The notes: generated by a model from the sequence alone, not told the origin. DNA of 64,000 nt from Gammaproteobacteria bacterium (GCA_029253585.1 JAQWZF010000036.1:124001-188000); one strand, 5' to 3'. Shown: positions 8,574 to 19,968, counted from the first letter of the stretch. Made by a program: numbers and translations.

Positions 8574-10178
8574 TTGCAAATAGTATGTAAACAGCTCTCA
8601 ATCGCCCTGCTTCTCCCGTTACTTGTCGCCTGTCAAAATTTACCCCAATCAAGCCCTCTGTTGGTTTTGGAGCCTGCTGCCAAGTCTCCAGATGAAGAAG
8701 CGGTTAATGTCTCGGGAGCCAGCAGCACCTCCTCTACGGTTAGAGATGAAGCGATTGAGTCTGTCATGGAGTTGAAGAAGAGCTACGACGACCTCTGGGA
8801 GAGAGTTCGCGATGGCTTTCAGCTTGGCATTCATTACGATCACCCCAAAGTGGCTAGCTATATCCAGTCATATTCGAAGCAACAGCGCTACTTCGATCTC
8901 ATGCAGGAACGCGCCTCACCGTTCTTATTCTCTATAGTCGAGGAAATTGAGAGACGCGGACTGCCAATGGAATTTGCGCTACTCCCGATGGTCGAGAGCA
9001 CCTACAACCCAAACGCCTACTCGAGAGAGCACGCGGTGGGCCTGTGGCAGTTTGTAGGCGCAACCGGCAAGAGCTTCGGCCTACAGCAGGATTGGTGGTT
9101 CGATGGCCGCAGAGACCCTGGGGCCTCGACGATTGCGGCTCTTGACTATATGGAACAACTCTATAAGCAATTTGACGAAGACTGGTTGCTTTCAATCGCA
9201 GCTTACAACACCGGAGATGGGAACTTACGTCGAGCCATTCGGCGTAGTAACGAGGATGAGATTGAATTCTGGAACCTAAATCTGCCAGACGAGACCAAGG
9301 CCCATGTGCCGAAACTCCTAGCCTTGGCCGCGATCATCTCGAACCACAATGCCTGGGAGATCGAGTTACAAACCCTCCCCAATGCCCCGGTGTTGCGAGC
9401 AGTTGAGGTTGGCACGCAGATAGACATCTCACAGGCCGCCACCTTAGCCGAAATCGACTATGAGCTGTTACGAGCATTAAACCCTGGCTACCTGCAGTGG
9501 GCTACGCACCCGGATCAGCCGCAACGTATGCTACTGCCCTTCGACAACGCTGAGCTTCTCGAGAATGCGCTAGTCGGTCTCGACAAACGTGACTTGCTAA
9601 CCTGGGATCGCTATGAAATAAAACCTGGCGACACCCTGGGCGCAATCGCCGCTAAGCTAAATACTCGCGTGGATATATTACAGACCTTCAACTCCCTACC
9701 CGGCAGTCGCATAATAGCCGGCAATTCTTTGCTTATTCCCAGAACAAGCGACCCGCAGCTTCTCGCAACCGCACCACGCATCGACCGAAATCAGGGCCGA
9801 GAACGGATTAGAGTACCTAGCGAGTACACCGTGAGAAATGGCGATAATCTTTGGAGTATCGCACTGCGTTTCGAGCTGCGATCCAAAGAGATAGCAACCT
9901 GGAATAGGATGTCGCTAGATGAATTGCTGCAACCTGGTCAGGTCTTGGATTTGCGCTATGCACTGGAAGAGCTGAACGAAGAACCCGAGGTGGACAGCAC
10001 AGATGATGCCGCCGTCTATATTGTAAGGCGCGGAGATAGCATGGATGCAATCGCCAATCGCTTCGGCATTGACCTGCAAAACCTATTGCAATGGAATGGA
10101 CTAAGAGTAAGTGAACTGATCTTCCCAGGGCAGGAGCTTCAAGTTACTGCAGAGACAATAATAAACGAGCGGCTATGA
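8574..10178 (+). CDS. mltD: Membrane-bound lytic murein transglycosylase D, lipoprotein with three LysM repeats
   Basis: A 534-residue lytic transglycosylase that cleaves peptidoglycan glycan strands. The N-terminus is a lipoprotein signal peptide with lipobox LVAC (Cys20), so it is probably anchored in the outer membrane. The SLT domain covers about residues 115-240, with catalytic Glu141 in PMVESTYNP and the family GLWQF motif just after it. Three LysM peptidoglycan-binding repeats follow at about 345-388, 412-455 and 482-526, each starting with a YxVxxGD-like strand. The start is TTG at 8574, chosen because it gives the complete signal peptide. The stop overlaps the start of the next gene by 4 bp (ATGA). 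Confidence 0.93.
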   Translation: MQIVCKQLSIALLLPLLVACQNLPQSSPLLVLEPAAKSPDEEAVNVSGASSTSSTVRDEAIESVMELKKSYDDLWERVRDGFQLGIHYDHPKVASYIQSYSKQQRYFDLMQERASPFLFSIVEEIERRGLPMEFALLPMVESTYNPNAYSREHAVGLWQFVGATGKSFGLQQDWWFDGRRDPGASTIAALDYMEQLYKQFDEDWLLSIAAYNTGDGNLRRAIRRSNEDEIEFWNLNLPDETKAHVPKLLALAAIISNHNAWEIELQTLPNAPVLRAVEVGTQIDISQAATLAEIDYELLRALNPGYLQWATHPDQPQRMLLPFDNAELLENALVGLDKRDLLTWDRYEIKPGDTLGAIAAKLNTRVDILQTFNSLPGSRIIAGNSLLIPRTSDPQLLATAPRIDRNQGRERIRVPSEYTVRNGDNLWSIALRFELRSKEIATWNRMSLDELLQPGQVLDLRYALEELNEEPEVDSTDDAAVYIVRRGDSMDAIANRFGIDLQNLLQWNGLRVSELIFPGQELQVTAETIINERL

Positions 10179-11734
10179 CTGAAAGCTTAAGCAACATAAA
10201 AACAGAAAAAGAATTCCTCGGACATCCACGCGGCCTAGTTATCTGTTTTCTTACCGAGATGTGGGAACGGTTCAGCTACTACGGAATGCGCGCCCTGCTT
10301 ATCTTCTACCTGACCCAACACTTTCTTTTTTCAGACCAGTCCGCCTCCAGCATCTATGCGGCCTATATCTCATTGGTGTACATAACACCCGTAATTGGAG
10401 GTGTAGTCGCAGATCGATACTTAGGGTCCGTGAAGGCTGTTATATTGGGTGCCATTCTACTCGTTGCCGGACACATGGGGATGGCAATCGAGGGCTCTCA
10501 AGCAGTGGAGATCACTGTAGCGGGCCAGAGAGTCATCGAGCGAGACCCTTTCTATTTACAGGTCTTCTACTTTTCTCTTGGTCTTATCATCATGGGAGTT
10601 GGATTCTTGAAGGCCAACATCTCGACACTTGTTGGCTCTATGTATGATCGGCAAGACCCCAGACGTGATGGAGCCTTTACCCTGTTCTACATGGGCATCA
10701 ACGCCGGCTCATTTCTGGGCGCCATTATTTGCGGCTTACTGCTGCAATATGGCGGCTTCAGTTGGGGTTTTGGCGCTGCCGGCGTCGGCATGCTTTTCGG
10801 TCTCTTCGTCTTTTTGAAAGGCTATCATCTATTTGGAAGCGCTGGCGCACCGCAGGATCCGGTAGCCCTGCAACAGAAAATACTACCGGGACTGAGCCGT
10901 GAGTCCGTCATCTATCTCCTTGCCCTCGTAGGCGTATTGATATGCTGGCAGCTGATGCAGACCCCGGTGCTAGTCGGTGGTTTGGTGGGCGCCACCCTGC
11001 TCATCATGACCCTGATTGTAGTTTTCTACGCTTTCACTAAATGCGAGCCCGTAGATAGAAACAGAATGTTAGTCTGTCTCTTTCTGATGAGTTATCAGAT
11101 TATTTTCTGGTCGCTGTGGGAGCAAACTGGTAGCTCACTGAACTTAATGGCTGATCGCAATGTGGATCGCGTCATTCTAGGCATCGAGCTTCCCGCTGCA
11201 ATTTTCCAATCGGTTAATGCGTTCTTTATAATTACGCTGGCGCCCATTTTCAATATCGCCTGGCTCTATCTGAACAAACGCGGCTGGGAACCCAGGACGC
11301 CCACCAAGTTCGCCCTGGCACTTATACAACTAGGCTTCGGCTTTCTGTTCCTGGTATATGGGGCATCCATTGCCACCGACCCAACTCAGATCGCTCTTAT
11401 CTGGCTAATATTGCTCTATCTACTGCATACTACGGCAGAGCTTTGTATATCCCCCGTTGGGCTTTCAATGACTGCCAAACTATCGGTACCGAGCGTCGTT
11501 GGTATGATGATGGGCTGCTGGTTTCTTGCCATGGCTGGTGGTAACTATATCTCGGGCACAATCGCTGCGATGACCGGCTCCGACTCCGTAGCTGGAGAAG
11601 TCGTAGACCCCGCGGCGGCCTTGGCAAATTACATGGATGTTTATTACACAGCAGGCATCTACAGTATTGGTATCGGGATATTCGCTTTATTTCTCGTTCC
11701 AGTATTGAAACATTTTATGCACGGCATAAAGTGA
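10175..11734 (+). CDS. POT/PTR2-family proton-coupled peptide transporter
   Basis: A 519-residue MFS transporter of the proton-dependent oligopeptide family, with about 14 hydrophobic helices. The family ExxER motif is at the N-terminal helix ([16 protein letters not shown]), the [10 protein letters not shown] loop follows helix 2, and the later helix carries SLWEQTGSS, which resembles the family QxxG/EQ region. It should import di- or tripeptides with protons across the inner membrane. It overlaps mltD by ATGA, so the two genes are likely cotranslated, which may link peptidoglycan turnover to peptide uptake (inference). No nearby feature tells the substrate. Confidence 0.9.
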   Translation: MTESLSNIKTEKEFLGHPRGLVICFLTEMWERFSYYGMRALLIFYLTQHFLFSDQSASSIYAAYISLVYITPVIGGVVADRYLGSVKAVILGAILLVAGHMGMAIEGSQAVEITVAGQRVIERDPFYLQVFYFSLGLIIMGVGFLKANISTLVGSMYDRQDPRRDGAFTLFYMGINAGSFLGAIICGLLLQYGGFSWGFGAAGVGMLFGLFVFLKGYHLFGSAGAPQDPVALQQKILPGLSRESVIYLLALVGVLICWQLMQTPVLVGGLVGATLLIMTLIVVFYAFTKCEPVDRNRMLVCLFLMSYQIIFWSLWEQTGSSLNLMADRNVDRVILGIELPAAIFQSVNAFFIITLAPIFNIAWLYLNKRGWEPRTPTKFALALIQLGFGFLFLVYGASIATDPTQIALIWLILLYLLHTTAELCISPVGLSMTAKLSVPSVVGMMMGCWFLAMAGGNYISGTIAAMTGSDSVAGEVVDPAAALANYMDVYYTAGIYSIGIGIFALFLVPVLKHFMHGIK

Positions 11735-11831
11735 GCCACCCCGCGATTCTCGTTATATTCAAATATGGGTTATCAAGCACAAATACAGTAAAATAGGCTA
11801 CATAGACTATGTGCCAAAACAGGAAATAAGC

Positions 11832-12638
11832 ATGGGTTATCTAACAGGAAAGAAAATATTAATTCTTGGTGTTGCCAGCAAGCTATCTATAGCCTCTGGA
11901 ATCGCCGAAGCCATGCACCGCGAAGGCGCCGAACTCGCCTTCACTTATCAGAACGACAGACTGAAGGATCGCGTTCTTAAGTTTGCCGAATCCTGGGGCT
12001 CCGATCTCGTCTTCCCTTGCGACGTCTGCAATGACGACGAGATTTCAGATCTGTTTACCGAACTCGGCAAAAGCTGGGACGGATTGGACGGCATCGTACA
12101 TTGCCTTGCTTTTGCCCCCGGCAATGAACTCGATGGCAATTTTGTGGATGTGACCACCCGTCAAGGCTTTTTGACTGCCCACGAAATAAGCTCATACAGT
12201 TTCGTCGCCCTCGCCCAAGCAGCAAAATCCATGATGACCGGTAGGAATGGCTCCCTTCTCACTCTCAGCTACCTGGGCGCGGTCCGAAGCCTGCCTAACT
12301 ATAATGTTATGGGTTTGGCTAAGGCTAGCCTGGAAGCTAACGTGCGTTATATGGCTGCCAGCCTAGGTCCCGATGGCACCCGTGTTAATGCCATATCCGC
12401 AGGTCCGATAAAGACGCTCGCGGCAGCCGGCATTAAGAGTTTTAGGAAGATGCTAGAGCACAATGCGAAGCAGACGCCTCTTAGAAGGAATGTCACGATA
12501 AGTGAAGTGGGAAATGCCGCAAGCTTTCTCTGCTCAGACCTCGCATCGGGCATCAGCGGAGAGATACTCTATGTAGATGGTGGCTTCAATACCACCGCCA
12601 TGGGCTCATTAAATGACCTCGCTACCGAAGAGAAATAG
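11832..12638 (+). CDS. fabI: Enoyl-[acyl-carrier-protein] reductase (NADH)
   Basis: A 268-residue SDR-fold enzyme that performs the last reduction of each fatty-acid elongation cycle. The catalytic residues are Tyr147, Tyr157 and Lys164 (SYLG and YNVMGLAK). The N-terminus [17 protein letters not shown] has the typical FabI nucleotide-binding loop. The start at ATG 11832 has an AGGAA box 6 bases upstream and aligns with known FabI; an upstream GTG at 11811 would add seven residues. It is convergent with ppiD, and the 3' ends are separated by a short tandem repeat. Confidence 0.95.
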   Translation: MGYLTGKKILILGVASKLSIASGIAEAMHREGAELAFTYQNDRLKDRVLKFAESWGSDLVFPCDVCNDDEISDLFTELGKSWDGLDGIVHCLAFAPGNELDGNFVDVTTRQGFLTAHEISSYSFVALAQAAKSMMTGRNGSLLTLSYLGAVRSLPNYNVMGLAKASLEANVRYMAASLGPDGTRVNAISAGPIKTLAAAGIKSFRKMLEHNAKQTPLRRNVTISEVGNAASFLCSDLASGISGEILYVDGGFNTTAMGSLNDLATEEK

Positions 12639-12643
12639 CTCTC

Positions 12644-12675
12644 TATAGAGGCACTTGCTAGAGAGGCACTTGCTA
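12644..12675. repeat. Tandem direct repeat, two copies of 17 bp with period 15
   Basis: The segment ta-(t/g)-agaggcacttgcta occurs at 12644-12660 and again at 12659-12675, differing at one base. It fills the gap between the convergent fabI and ppiD genes, and the second copy includes the ppiD stop codon (TAG read on the minus strand at 12673-12675). It looks like a small local slippage duplication. Confidence 0.8.
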
Positions 12676-14565
12676 TAACGGCGCTTCGCCTAGGATGCTA
12701 GATTCGATATCTGCACTCTGTTGCAGATTGCTCATATAGGCCTGAAAGTCACTATTGCCTAGATCCGAGATCATGGAGCTAACCATGTTCTCTTTGTCTA
12801 TCTGAGCGAGAGTTTCGATGGAACCCGCGTTAATACTATTCAGCTCTACGATTACTGCGGTATCGTTGCTCAATACCAAGTTGTCATATGCAGGCGCATC
12901 TGTCTCCGGTAGTGACATGGCAAACACTCGGTTTAGTATTTCTCTGTTAACACTCGCGTCGACTCTTGCAGAACCCTGCTCTGTCAGCCATTCCAGCTCA
13001 TTAACCGTTAGCAGTTGCTCAACCGAGTCATCATTTTCTATAGCAGTCAGTATCTGGTCACTCAAATCCTGAACAGCTAACCTTTCCATCTCAGTTCTTA
13101 GAATCACCGCTATCTCAGGTTCCACCTCTTCCAGGGGAAGGATAATCGCCTCGGTAAACTCTAAAACATTCATCACCACAGCCTGCGAAGGGTTCAGCTC
13201 GACTACTTCACTGTTATTCCCCTCAAGTAAAACCTCTTCCGAGAAGGCTGCAGCTATCAACGCCTGATTCGAGAAGATGCCACTGCCTCCACTTCGAGCG
13301 AAAGCGCCACTAAACAGCACGTCCATGTCGAGCTCCTCGGAGATTGTTTGCAAGTCTCCTGTCTCGAACGCCAGGTTTGATAGGTCTTCCAATCGTTCTG
13401 CGTAGATTAATTCGATTTCCGAGCTCTTTAATTCGCGTTCTATACGCTCAGCTACTTCCTCGTAGCTCTGGAATACGTTCTCGGAATCTTCGGTAAGCAT
13501 TACTATGTGAACACCAAAATCAGAGACTACAGGGCCTGAGATTTCGTTCAGCGCCAGCACTTCCAAGGCTTCTTCAATCGCTTCCGGAAAAGCAGAGCCG
13601 TCTGTGTAGCCTATATCTCCGCCATCCTCAGCTGAAATCGTATCCGTAGACATGTCTAGGGCCACTTCGCCAAAGTCCTCGCCTGCATCGAGTCGCTGTT
13701 TCGCCGTAGCGGCTAACTCTAATGCCTGCGCCTCTGTGAGATCCCCGCCTACCTCGAATAAAATATGGGATGCACGCTTTTCTGCAGAGCCTTCGAATGC
13801 CTCTCTTTCTGATTCGTATTGAGCACGAATTACCACCTCATCGAGCTCTATTTCTTCGGTGATCGCGTTCTTATCGAGCATCATGTAGCCCACAGATACC
13901 GTCTCGGGCTGGGTAAAATCTTCTTGATTATCATCGTAATACGCTTGTATTTCGGCATCGCTAATCCCTTTTCCCAACGTCCTGGTACCCAGAGGAATTG
14001 AGAGATAGCGAAAATCCCGGGTCTGCGCAGACAAGCCGGCAATTCGTTCCAGCTCTCCGTCGGTAACAAATGCCGAGCTGCTATAGGCGTTAGCCAGCTG
14101 CGAGAGCAGCATCTGCTGCTGCAGGGTTTCCCGATACAAGGGCACGTTAAATCCCTGACTGGCCATTGTTCGTATCGCAAAATCGGAATCGAAAGCTCCG
14201 TTAATTTGAAACTGGGGATTCTCGATAATCGATCTATCTATCCGGTTGTTCGATATTGTCATCGCAGAATTCTGAGCAGACTGACGCAACAATACCTCTT
14301 CCAATATCTGCGACAAAGCGATTTGCTCTAGCAAACTCTGATCCAGAGAATCGGCGCTGCCACCAATAGAATTCAACAGATTTTGCGTGCTTAGTTGCAA
14401 TTGCGCTTCGGTAATTTCCTCTCCGTTGATTTCGGCAACAGGCGGTGATGTCGTGAAACCACTCATGATTGAATCTACTCCGAAAAGAGCAAAAATGGCC
14501 ACGATAAATCCAATGATGACTTTCGCTACCACGCCCTGAGAGTTGTCACGTATATCTTGCAGCAT
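12673..14565 (-). CDS. ppiD: PpiD-type periplasmic chaperone with peptidyl-prolyl isomerase domain
   Basis: A 630-residue inner-membrane-anchored folding factor. It has one transmembrane helix (about residues 13-33), a SurA-like N-terminal chaperone region and a parvulin PPIase domain at about 264-365 (RASHILFEVGG ... SDFGVHIV). A long C-terminal chaperone region follows. PpiD binds SecYEG and helps newly exported proteins fold. It is the last gene of the tig-clpP-clpX-lon-hupB-ppiD block, an order shared with E. coli and Pseudomonas. A terminator hairpin lies between hupB and ppiD, so ppiD probably also has its own promoter within the 228-bp gap. Confidence 0.93.
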   Translation of the reverse strand: MLQDIRDNSQGVVAKVIIGFIVAIFALFGVDSIMSGFTTSPPVAEINGEEITEAQLQLSTQNLLNSIGGSADSLDQSLLEQIALSQILEEVLLRQSAQNSAMTISNNRIDRSIIENPQFQINGAFDSDFAIRTMASQGFNVPLYRETLQQQMLLSQLANAYSSSAFVTDGELERIAGLSAQTRDFRYLSIPLGTRTLGKGISDAEIQAYYDDNQEDFTQPETVSVGYMMLDKNAITEEIELDEVVIRAQYESEREAFEGSAEKRASHILFEVGGDLTEAQALELAATAKQRLDAGEDFGEVALDMSTDTISAEDGGDIGYTDGSAFPEAIEEALEVLALNEISGPVVSDFGVHIVMLTEDSENVFQSYEEVAERIERELKSSEIELIYAERLEDLSNLAFETGDLQTISEELDMDVLFSGAFARSGGSGIFSNQALIAAAFSEEVLLEGNNSEVVELNPSQAVVMNVLEFTEAIILPLEEVEPEIAVILRTEMERLAVQDLSDQILTAIENDDSVEQLLTVNELEWLTEQGSARVDASVNREILNRVFAMSLPETDAPAYDNLVLSNDTAVIVELNSINAGSIETLAQIDKENMVSSMISDLGNSDFQAYMSNLQQSADIESSILGEAPL

Positions 14566-14639
14566 AGTTGTTCCTAATTACCGCTAAATCGCAGTTTTGC
14601 TTGTTACCCACAGGGTAAAAGTGGTGTCAGTCGTAAACG

Positions 14640-14663
14640 AAAAAGGCGCATCATAGATGCGCC
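14640..14663 (-). terminator. Rho-independent terminator after hupB
   Basis: On the minus strand an 8-bp stem GGCGCATC/GATGCGCC with a 3-base loop is followed directly by five T. It lies 131 bp past the hupB stop codon and upstream of ppiD. Confidence 0.75.
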
Positions 14664-14793
14664 CTACTATATCGGAAACCGCAGAGACGAGAAGTCCGTT
14701 CAATATGATTCGAAACTACAAATTACACAGCAGCGAGTCTTATCAACCTGAAATTTCAGGTATGTTATTGAACTTGCAGTCCAATCAACTCGA

Positions 14794-15069
14794 TTAAGAG
14801 TTAACAGAATCCTTGAGTGCCTTACCCGCTTTAAAGCTGGGTACGCGAGCCGCTTTTATTTGAATTGGGGCGCCTGTTTGAGGATTACGACCAGTTCTAG
14901 CCGCTCGATTCTTAGTAGCAAAAGTTCCAAAACCAACCAGCACAACAGGATCTTCTTTCTTCAAAGAGTCTGTAATTGCATCAATCATAGCATCTATGGC
15001 ACGACCGGCAGCAGCTTTAGGTAGGTCCGCGCTCGCGGCAACAGCATCTATTAATTCTGATTTATTCAC
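14794..15069 (-). CDS. hupB: DNA-binding protein HU-beta
   Basis: A 91-residue nucleoid-associated HU protein that binds and bends DNA as a dimer. The family arm motif is clear: [21 protein letters not shown], followed by [16 protein letters not shown]. The start is GTG at 15069 with a strong AAGGGGA ribosome-binding site 5 bases upstream. A sigma-70-like promoter lies just downstream of the lon stop codon, so hupB can be expressed apart from the protease genes. A terminator follows it. Confidence 0.96.
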   Translation of the reverse strand: MNKSELIDAVAASADLPKAAAGRAIDAMIDAITDSLKKEDPVVLVGFGTFATKNRAARTGRNPQTGAPIQIKAARVPSFKAGKALKDSVNS

Positions 15070-15236
15070 GTTATCCCCTTTTTCTTTATTTAAGTGATTT
15101 TCTTAATCTAATGAAGGCCTAAAAAATGCTGGTGTATTTCTGACATCGTTTACGCACAAATTACACAAATTCTAAGCTTTGGTTTAATCTAAATATTTTC
15201 CCGAAAATATGACGTAAACCTGCCGTATGCCTGACC

Positions 15237-15266
15237 TTTATACCAATTGCTTGAAAGCGATGTCAA
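15237..15266 (-). promoter_or_regulatory. Sigma-70-like promoter of hupB
   Basis: On the minus strand the -35 box is a perfect TTGACA (15261-15266) and the -10 box is TATAAA (15237-15242), separated by 18 bases. It lies just after the lon stop codon and about 168 bp before the hupB start, leaving a long A/T-rich leader. Confidence 0.65.
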
Positions 15267-15282
15267 CAGAAAACAGGCGGCA

Positions 15283-17712
15283 TCAGTGCGTATTTATATG
15301 CTTTTCGTCACTACTTTTATCAATATCTTCTTGCTTTGCATCTTTGTCTGATACTGGATTTTTGTCATCGCTCAAAGGAGTCGGTTGATACTGCAAAGCA
15401 TGTTCTAAAACCTGGTCAATCCATCGCACAGGAATGATATCCAAATCCGCCTTAATATTGTCCGGTATTTCTTTCAAGTCTCTTTCGTTGTCGGCCGGAA
15501 TGATCACAGTCTTAATATTTCCTCGGTGTGCAGCCAGCAGTTTTTCCTTCAATCCGCCGATTCTTAAGACCTGCCCTCGCAATGTAATCTCGCCCGTCAT
15601 CGCCACATCCGCACGCACCGGTATACATGCCAAGGCAGACACCAGCGCCGTACACATGCCTACACCGGCGCTAGGGCCGTCTTTAGGGGTAGCCCCCTCA
15701 GGCACGTGAATATGGACGTCATGCTTTTCATGAAAATTAGAGGACAAACCCAACGATGCAGCACGGCTCCTGACAACAGTGAATGCTGCCTGTATTGACT
15801 CTTGCATTACGTCGCCCAGAGAGCCTGTCTTGATAGTCCTACCCTTGCCCTCAACGGCACTTGCTTCGATGGTCAGTAGCTCACCACCCACAGATGTCCA
15901 GGCCAACCCGTTGACTTGCCCAATCAGATTCTCTTCCTCGGCCTTCCCATAGTCATACTTGCGAACACCGGAAAAATTCTCCAGTAGTTCGGAGTTCAGA
16001 TCGATATTGTCTGGATCTTTCTTTAGAGAATTGTCTTTAACCACTTTACGGCATATTTTAGCAATCTCCCGCTCCAGCCCACGAACACCTGCCTCACGCG
16101 TATAGAAGCGAACCAGATCACTGATCGGCTCTGTGTTAAAGGTTAATTCCTTGTCTTTCACACCGTTATTCTTCTTCTGTTTGGGTATCAGATAACGCTC
16201 GGCGATGCTGACCTTCTCTTCCTCGGTGTAGCCTGGAATACGAATCACCTCCATTCGATCTAGAAGTGGTTCGGGTATGTTCATGCTGTTGGAAGTACAG
16301 ACGAACATAACCTCTGAAAGATCATAATCAACCTCCAGGTAGTGATCGTTAAAACTGTTGTTTTGTTCTGGATCTAAAACCTCGAGCAATGCCGAAGCCG
16401 GATCGCCTCGATTATCCATGCCCATCTTGTCGATTTCGTCTAACAAGAATAGCGGGTTCTTGACAGCAACTTTGGAAAGTTTCTGTATTAGCTTGCCCGG
16501 CAAGGACCCTATATAGGTCCTTCTGTGGCCTCTTATCTCAGCCTCATCACGAACACCACCTAGCGCCATGCGCACAAACTTACGACCCGTCGCTCGCGCA
16601 ATGGATTCACCCAGAGAGGTCTTGCCCACACCCGGTGGTCCAACCAGACACAGTATTGGGCCCTTCAATTTCTTTACTCGCTTCTGTACTGCTAAATACT
16701 CGAGGATTCGCTCCTTAACTTCCTTGAGGCCATAGTGGTCGGCCTCTAAGATCTTCTCCGCATTCACCAAGTCCAAGCGTAATTTCGAACGCTTCTTCCA
16801 CGGTATGTTTACCATCCAATCCAGGTAGGTGCGGACCACGGAGGCTTCCGATGACATCGGCGACATCTGCTTCAATTTATTCAATTCTGACAAGGCCTTC
16901 TCTTTAGCCTCTTTAGGCATACCGGCATCGTCGATGCGAGTCTTCAGTTCCTCCGCCTCGTTAGGAACGTCATCCATCTCACCCATTTCCTTCTGGATGG
17001 CTTTCATTTGCTCATTCAGATAATACTCGCGCTGGCTCTTCTCCATCTGCTTCTTGACGCGACCACGAATACGTTTCTCTACCTGAAACAGGTCAATCTC
17101 TGACTCTATCAACGCCATCAGGTGTTCGATTCTGGCCTGCAGGCTAACCAACTCAAGTAGATTCTGCTTTTCCTGCAACTGCAGGGTCATATGATTGGCT
17201 ATAGTGTCAACCAAACGTCCCGGCTCATCGATGCTGGAGATCGAAGTCACCACCTCGGGTGGAATCTTCTTGCTTAGCTGCACGTATTGCTCGAATTGAG
17301 ATAACAGAGAACGAATCAGCAATTCTGCCTCTTTCTCAGCTATAGCTTCGGTCTGCAAAGACAGAGTCTCGGCACGGAAGTGATCTTCAACGAAGCTCAC
17401 ATTGCGCAGCTGCGCCCTCTCCAGGCCCTCGACAAGTACTTTAACCGTCCCGTCTGGCAGGCGAATTAACTGCAGAATAGTTGCTACCGTCCCTATCTGA
17501 TACAAGTCATCGGCGGCCGGCTCATCATCGGAGGCGTTCTTCTGCGCTACGAGCAAGACCTGCTTATTACTGGCCATAGCTACTTCTAGCGCCTTGATAG
17601 ACTTAGGTCTGCCCACGAATAGCGGCTGTACGATCTGGGGATATACCACTACGTCACGCAGGGGTAATAAAGGGAAAAGTGTCTTGCTGGAACCGTCCGA
17701 AGATATACTCAT
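15283..17712 (-). CDS. lon: ATP-dependent protease La (Lon)
   Basis: An 809-residue cytoplasmic AAA+ protease that removes misfolded and short-lived regulatory proteins. Domains in order: the LON substrate-binding domain (about 11-205), a coiled-coil middle, the AAA+ module with Walker [10 protein letters not shown] at 358-366 and Walker B LLDEIDKM near 423-430, then the peptidase domain. The Ser/Lys dyad is Ser681 in DGPSAG and Lys722 in GGLKEK. A 40-residue hydrophilic Lys/Asp-rich tail follows the peptidase domain. It lies between clpX and hupB. A CTTGAG...CCCAT pair upstream is only a poor match to a heat-shock promoter. Confidence 0.97.
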   Translation of the reverse strand: MSISSDGSSKTLFPLLPLRDVVVYPQIVQPLFVGRPKSIKALEVAMASNKQVLLVAQKNASDDEPAADDLYQIGTVATILQLIRLPDGTVKVLVEGLERAQLRNVSFVEDHFRAETLSLQTEAIAEKEAELLIRSLLSQFEQYVQLSKKIPPEVVTSISSIDEPGRLVDTIANHMTLQLQEKQNLLELVSLQARIEHLMALIESEIDLFQVEKRIRGRVKKQMEKSQREYYLNEQMKAIQKEMGEMDDVPNEAEELKTRIDDAGMPKEAKEKALSELNKLKQMSPMSSEASVVRTYLDWMVNIPWKKRSKLRLDLVNAEKILEADHYGLKEVKERILEYLAVQKRVKKLKGPILCLVGPPGVGKTSLGESIARATGRKFVRMALGGVRDEAEIRGHRRTYIGSLPGKLIQKLSKVAVKNPLFLLDEIDKMGMDNRGDPASALLEVLDPEQNNSFNDHYLEVDYDLSEVMFVCTSNSMNIPEPLLDRMEVIRIPGYTEEEKVSIAERYLIPKQKKNNGVKDKELTFNTEPISDLVRFYTREAGVRGLEREIAKICRKVVKDNSLKKDPDNIDLNSELLENFSGVRKYDYGKAEEENLIGQVNGLAWTSVGGELLTIEASAVEGKGRTIKTGSLGDVMQESIQAAFTVVRSRAASLGLSSNFHEKHDVHIHVPEGATPKDGPSAGVGMCTALVSALACIPVRADVAMTGEITLRGQVLRIGGLKEKLLAAHRGNIKTVIIPADNERDLKEIPDNIKADLDIIPVRWIDQVLEHALQYQPTPLSDDKNPVSDKDAKQEDIDKSSDEKHINTH

Positions 17713-17802
17713 ATACTACTCTATGAATTTGTGGACACGCCTGATTGCTGCGCACTAAAGATGGGTTGAATGACTACTCAAGCCTACTAGCAAAGATGGA
17801 GC

Positions 17803-17827
17803 CTAAGCCTCAAATATCAAGGCTTAG
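17803..17827. other. Inverted repeat between clpX and lon
   Basis: An 8-bp perfect stem CTAAGCCT/AGGCTTAG with a 9-base loop lies 18 bp after the clpX stop codon. No T-run follows it on the minus strand, so it is not a typical intrinsic terminator; it could protect the clpX mRNA 3' end or weaken read-through into lon. Confidence 0.45.
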
Positions 17828-17844
17828 ATAGAACTTTATCTGGG

Positions 17845-19131
17845 CTAATCATCAGCAACAGATTTGCTCTGCTGCTCTACATTCTCATACATCAACAGGG
17901 GCTCAGACTCGCCCTTGATCACGGCGGCGTCGATTATAACTTTGCTGACTTTATCCAATGAAGGAATCTTGTACATGGAGTCTAAAAGCACTGTCTCCAT
18001 TATAGAGCGCAGCCCACGAGCACCTGTCTTACGCTCACGCGCCTTTCTCGCAATCGCGCGTAACGCATCGTCGCGGAATTGAATCTCTACGCCTTCCATC
18101 TCGAACAGCTGTGCGTACTGTTTCGTAAGCGAGTTCTTCGGCTCACGGATAATACGCATCAAGGCCTCGAGGTCCAGCTCATCGAGGGTAGCGATCATAG
18201 GCAAGCGGCCAACAAATTCCGGGATCAAACCGAATTTTACCAAGTCTTCAGGCTCTACTCCGCGCAGCGTTTCACCTACCTTGTTTTCCTCTTCCTTAGA
18301 CCTCACTTCGGCGGCAAAGCCGATACCACTCTGGTCTGAGCGATCCCGAATAATCCGATCCAAGCCTGCGAAGGCCCCGCCACAAATAAACAAAATATTT
18401 GCCGTGTCGACCTGCAGAAATTCCTGTTGTGGATGCTTGCGGCCGCCCTGAGGAGGCACGGAAGCAACAGTACCTTCAATTAACTTCAATAACGCCTGTT
18501 GCACACCCTCACCCGATACATCTCGTGTGATCGAGGGGTTATCTGACTTGCGGGAAATCTTATCGATCTCATCGATATAGACGATACCTATCTGGGCCTT
18601 TTCTACATCGTAGTCGCATTTCTGCAGCAGTTTCTGAATAATATTCTCGACATCCTCGCCTACATAGCCAGCTTCAGTGAGTGTCGTCGCATCGGCAATG
18701 GTAAAGGGCACATCAAGCAACCGCGCCAGCGTTTCCGCCAACAGCGTCTTGCCCGTTCCAGTAGGTCCCACCATCAAGATATTACTCTTGCTTAACTCAA
18801 CCTCACCATTAGCCTTGGCGTAGTTGAGCCGCTTGTAGTGGTTATAAACAGCGACAGCGAGGACTTTCTTGGCGCTTTCCTGGCCGATTACATATTCGTC
18901 CAGCGTGTTTTTGATCTCTTCAGGAATAGGAAGCTTACGCGTAGTAGTTTCCGTATCTTTTTCCTGAATCTCTTCACGGATGATGTCATTACATAGGTCA
19001 ACGCATTCGTCACACACGAACACAGAGGGGCCCGCAATTAGCTTGCGAACTTCATGTTGACTCTTACCGCAGAACGAGCAGTACAGCAGTTTGCCGTTGT
19101 CGTCGCCCTTATTGAAATTATCGTCTGACAT
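17845..19131 (-). CDS. clpX: ClpX unfoldase, ATPase subunit of ClpXP
   Basis: A 428-residue AAA+ unfoldase that recognises tagged substrates and feeds them to ClpP. The N-terminal zinc-binding domain uses Cys18, Cys21, Cys40 and Cys43. Walker A is GPTGTGKT at 122-129, the pore loop is GYVGEDV and Walker B is IDEIDK. The sensor region contains [12 protein letters not shown], with Met where many homologues have Val. It lies between clpP (195 bp upstream) and lon. Confidence 0.97.
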   Translation of the reverse strand: MSDDNFNKGDDNGKLLYCSFCGKSQHEVRKLIAGPSVFVCDECVDLCNDIIREEIQEKDTETTTRKLPIPEEIKNTLDEYVIGQESAKKVLAVAVYNHYKRLNYAKANGEVELSKSNILMVGPTGTGKTLLAETLARLLDVPFTIADATTLTEAGYVGEDVENIIQKLLQKCDYDVEKAQIGIVYIDEIDKISRKSDNPSITRDVSGEGVQQALLKLIEGTVASVPPQGGRKHPQQEFLQVDTANILFICGGAFAGLDRIIRDRSDQSGIGFAAEVRSKEEENKVGETLRGVEPEDLVKFGLIPEFVGRLPMIATLDELDLEALMRIIREPKNSLTKQYAQLFEMEGVEIQFRDDALRAIARKARERKTGARGLRSIMETVLLDSMYKIPSLDKVSKVIIDAAVIKGESEPLLMYENVEQQSKSVADD

Positions 19132-19326
19132 CTAAGTGCTACCTAAACCTTCTTAGAGCCCCTGATTCTAGGCCTCTACAGAGTTGACATGAACTCATTA
19201 TCCATCAGTCCACGGTGCTAAAAAATGATTTAGCGCGACCATTACTACGTAAACTTTTAGTTTCCCGATTCGTTCACGGTAAAATGGCGACATCCTGCTG
19301 GAATTGCAAGCCCGCATCGCTACTTC

Positions 19327-19968
19327 TTAGTCGATGCTTACACTCTCCATTCCCTTATTATCTACTCTTCGCTGAATTACTTTATCCACCAAGCCATATT
19401 CCTGAGCCTCTTCGGCGCTCATGAAATTGTCGCGCTCCGTGTCTTTGGCGATTGTTTCGACAGTTTGGCCGGTATGTATGGCAAGTAAAACATTAAGAGT
19501 TTTACGTAACTTAATGATTTCCATAGCTTGTATTTCAATATCTGAGGCCTGGCCTTGAGCGCCGCCGCTAGGCTGGTGGATCATCATACGAGAATGGGGT
19601 AACGCCAAACGCTTGCCCTTGGCTCCGCCTGCTAACAACATCGCACCCATACTCGCCGCCTGCCCGATGCACATAGTGCTCACATCTGGCTTGATGAACT
19701 GCATCGTATCGTAAATTGATAAGCCAGCTGTTACCGAGCCTCCCGGTGAGTTGATATAGAGATGAATGTCCTTGTCTGGATTCTCCGACTCGAGAAACAG
19801 CATCTGCGCAACGACAAGATTTGCCATATGATCTTCGACCTGGCCGGTCATGAAGATTACTCTATCCTTTAAGAGCCTGGAGTAGATGTCATAGGAGCGC
19901 TCGCCACGGGCCGTTTGCTCGACGACCATGGGTACGAGTGCTGCTGAAGATTCAATAATGTCTGACAT
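19327..19968 (-). CDS. clpP: ClpP protease subunit
   Basis: A 213-residue serine protease that forms the double heptameric ring of ClpXP. The triad is Ser106 (GQAASMGA), His131 (MMIHQPSGG) and Asp180 (DTERDNF). The start at ATG 19968 is chosen because it has an AGGGA box 5 bases upstream and gives the short family-like N-terminus [17 protein letters not shown]; an in-frame start at 20013 would add 15 hydrophobic residues that ClpP lacks. It follows tig by about 50 bp. Confidence 0.96.
   Translation of the reverse strand: MSDIIESSAALVPMVVEQTARGERSYDIYSRLLKDRVIFMTGQVEDHMANLVVAQMLFLESENPDKDIHLYINSPGGSVTAGLSIYDTMQFIKPDVSTMCIGQAASMGAMLLAGGAKGKRLALPHSRMMIHQPSGGAQGQASDIEIQAMEIIKLRKTLNVLLAIHTGQTVETIAKDTERDNFMSAEEAQEYGLVDKVIQRRVDNKGMESVSID

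Noticed and set aside
17713..17844. Heat-shock (sigma-32) promoter before lon
   Set aside because: A CTTGAG and a CCCATCTT element exist on the minus strand, but the spacing is about 3 bases too short and the -35 box is imperfect.
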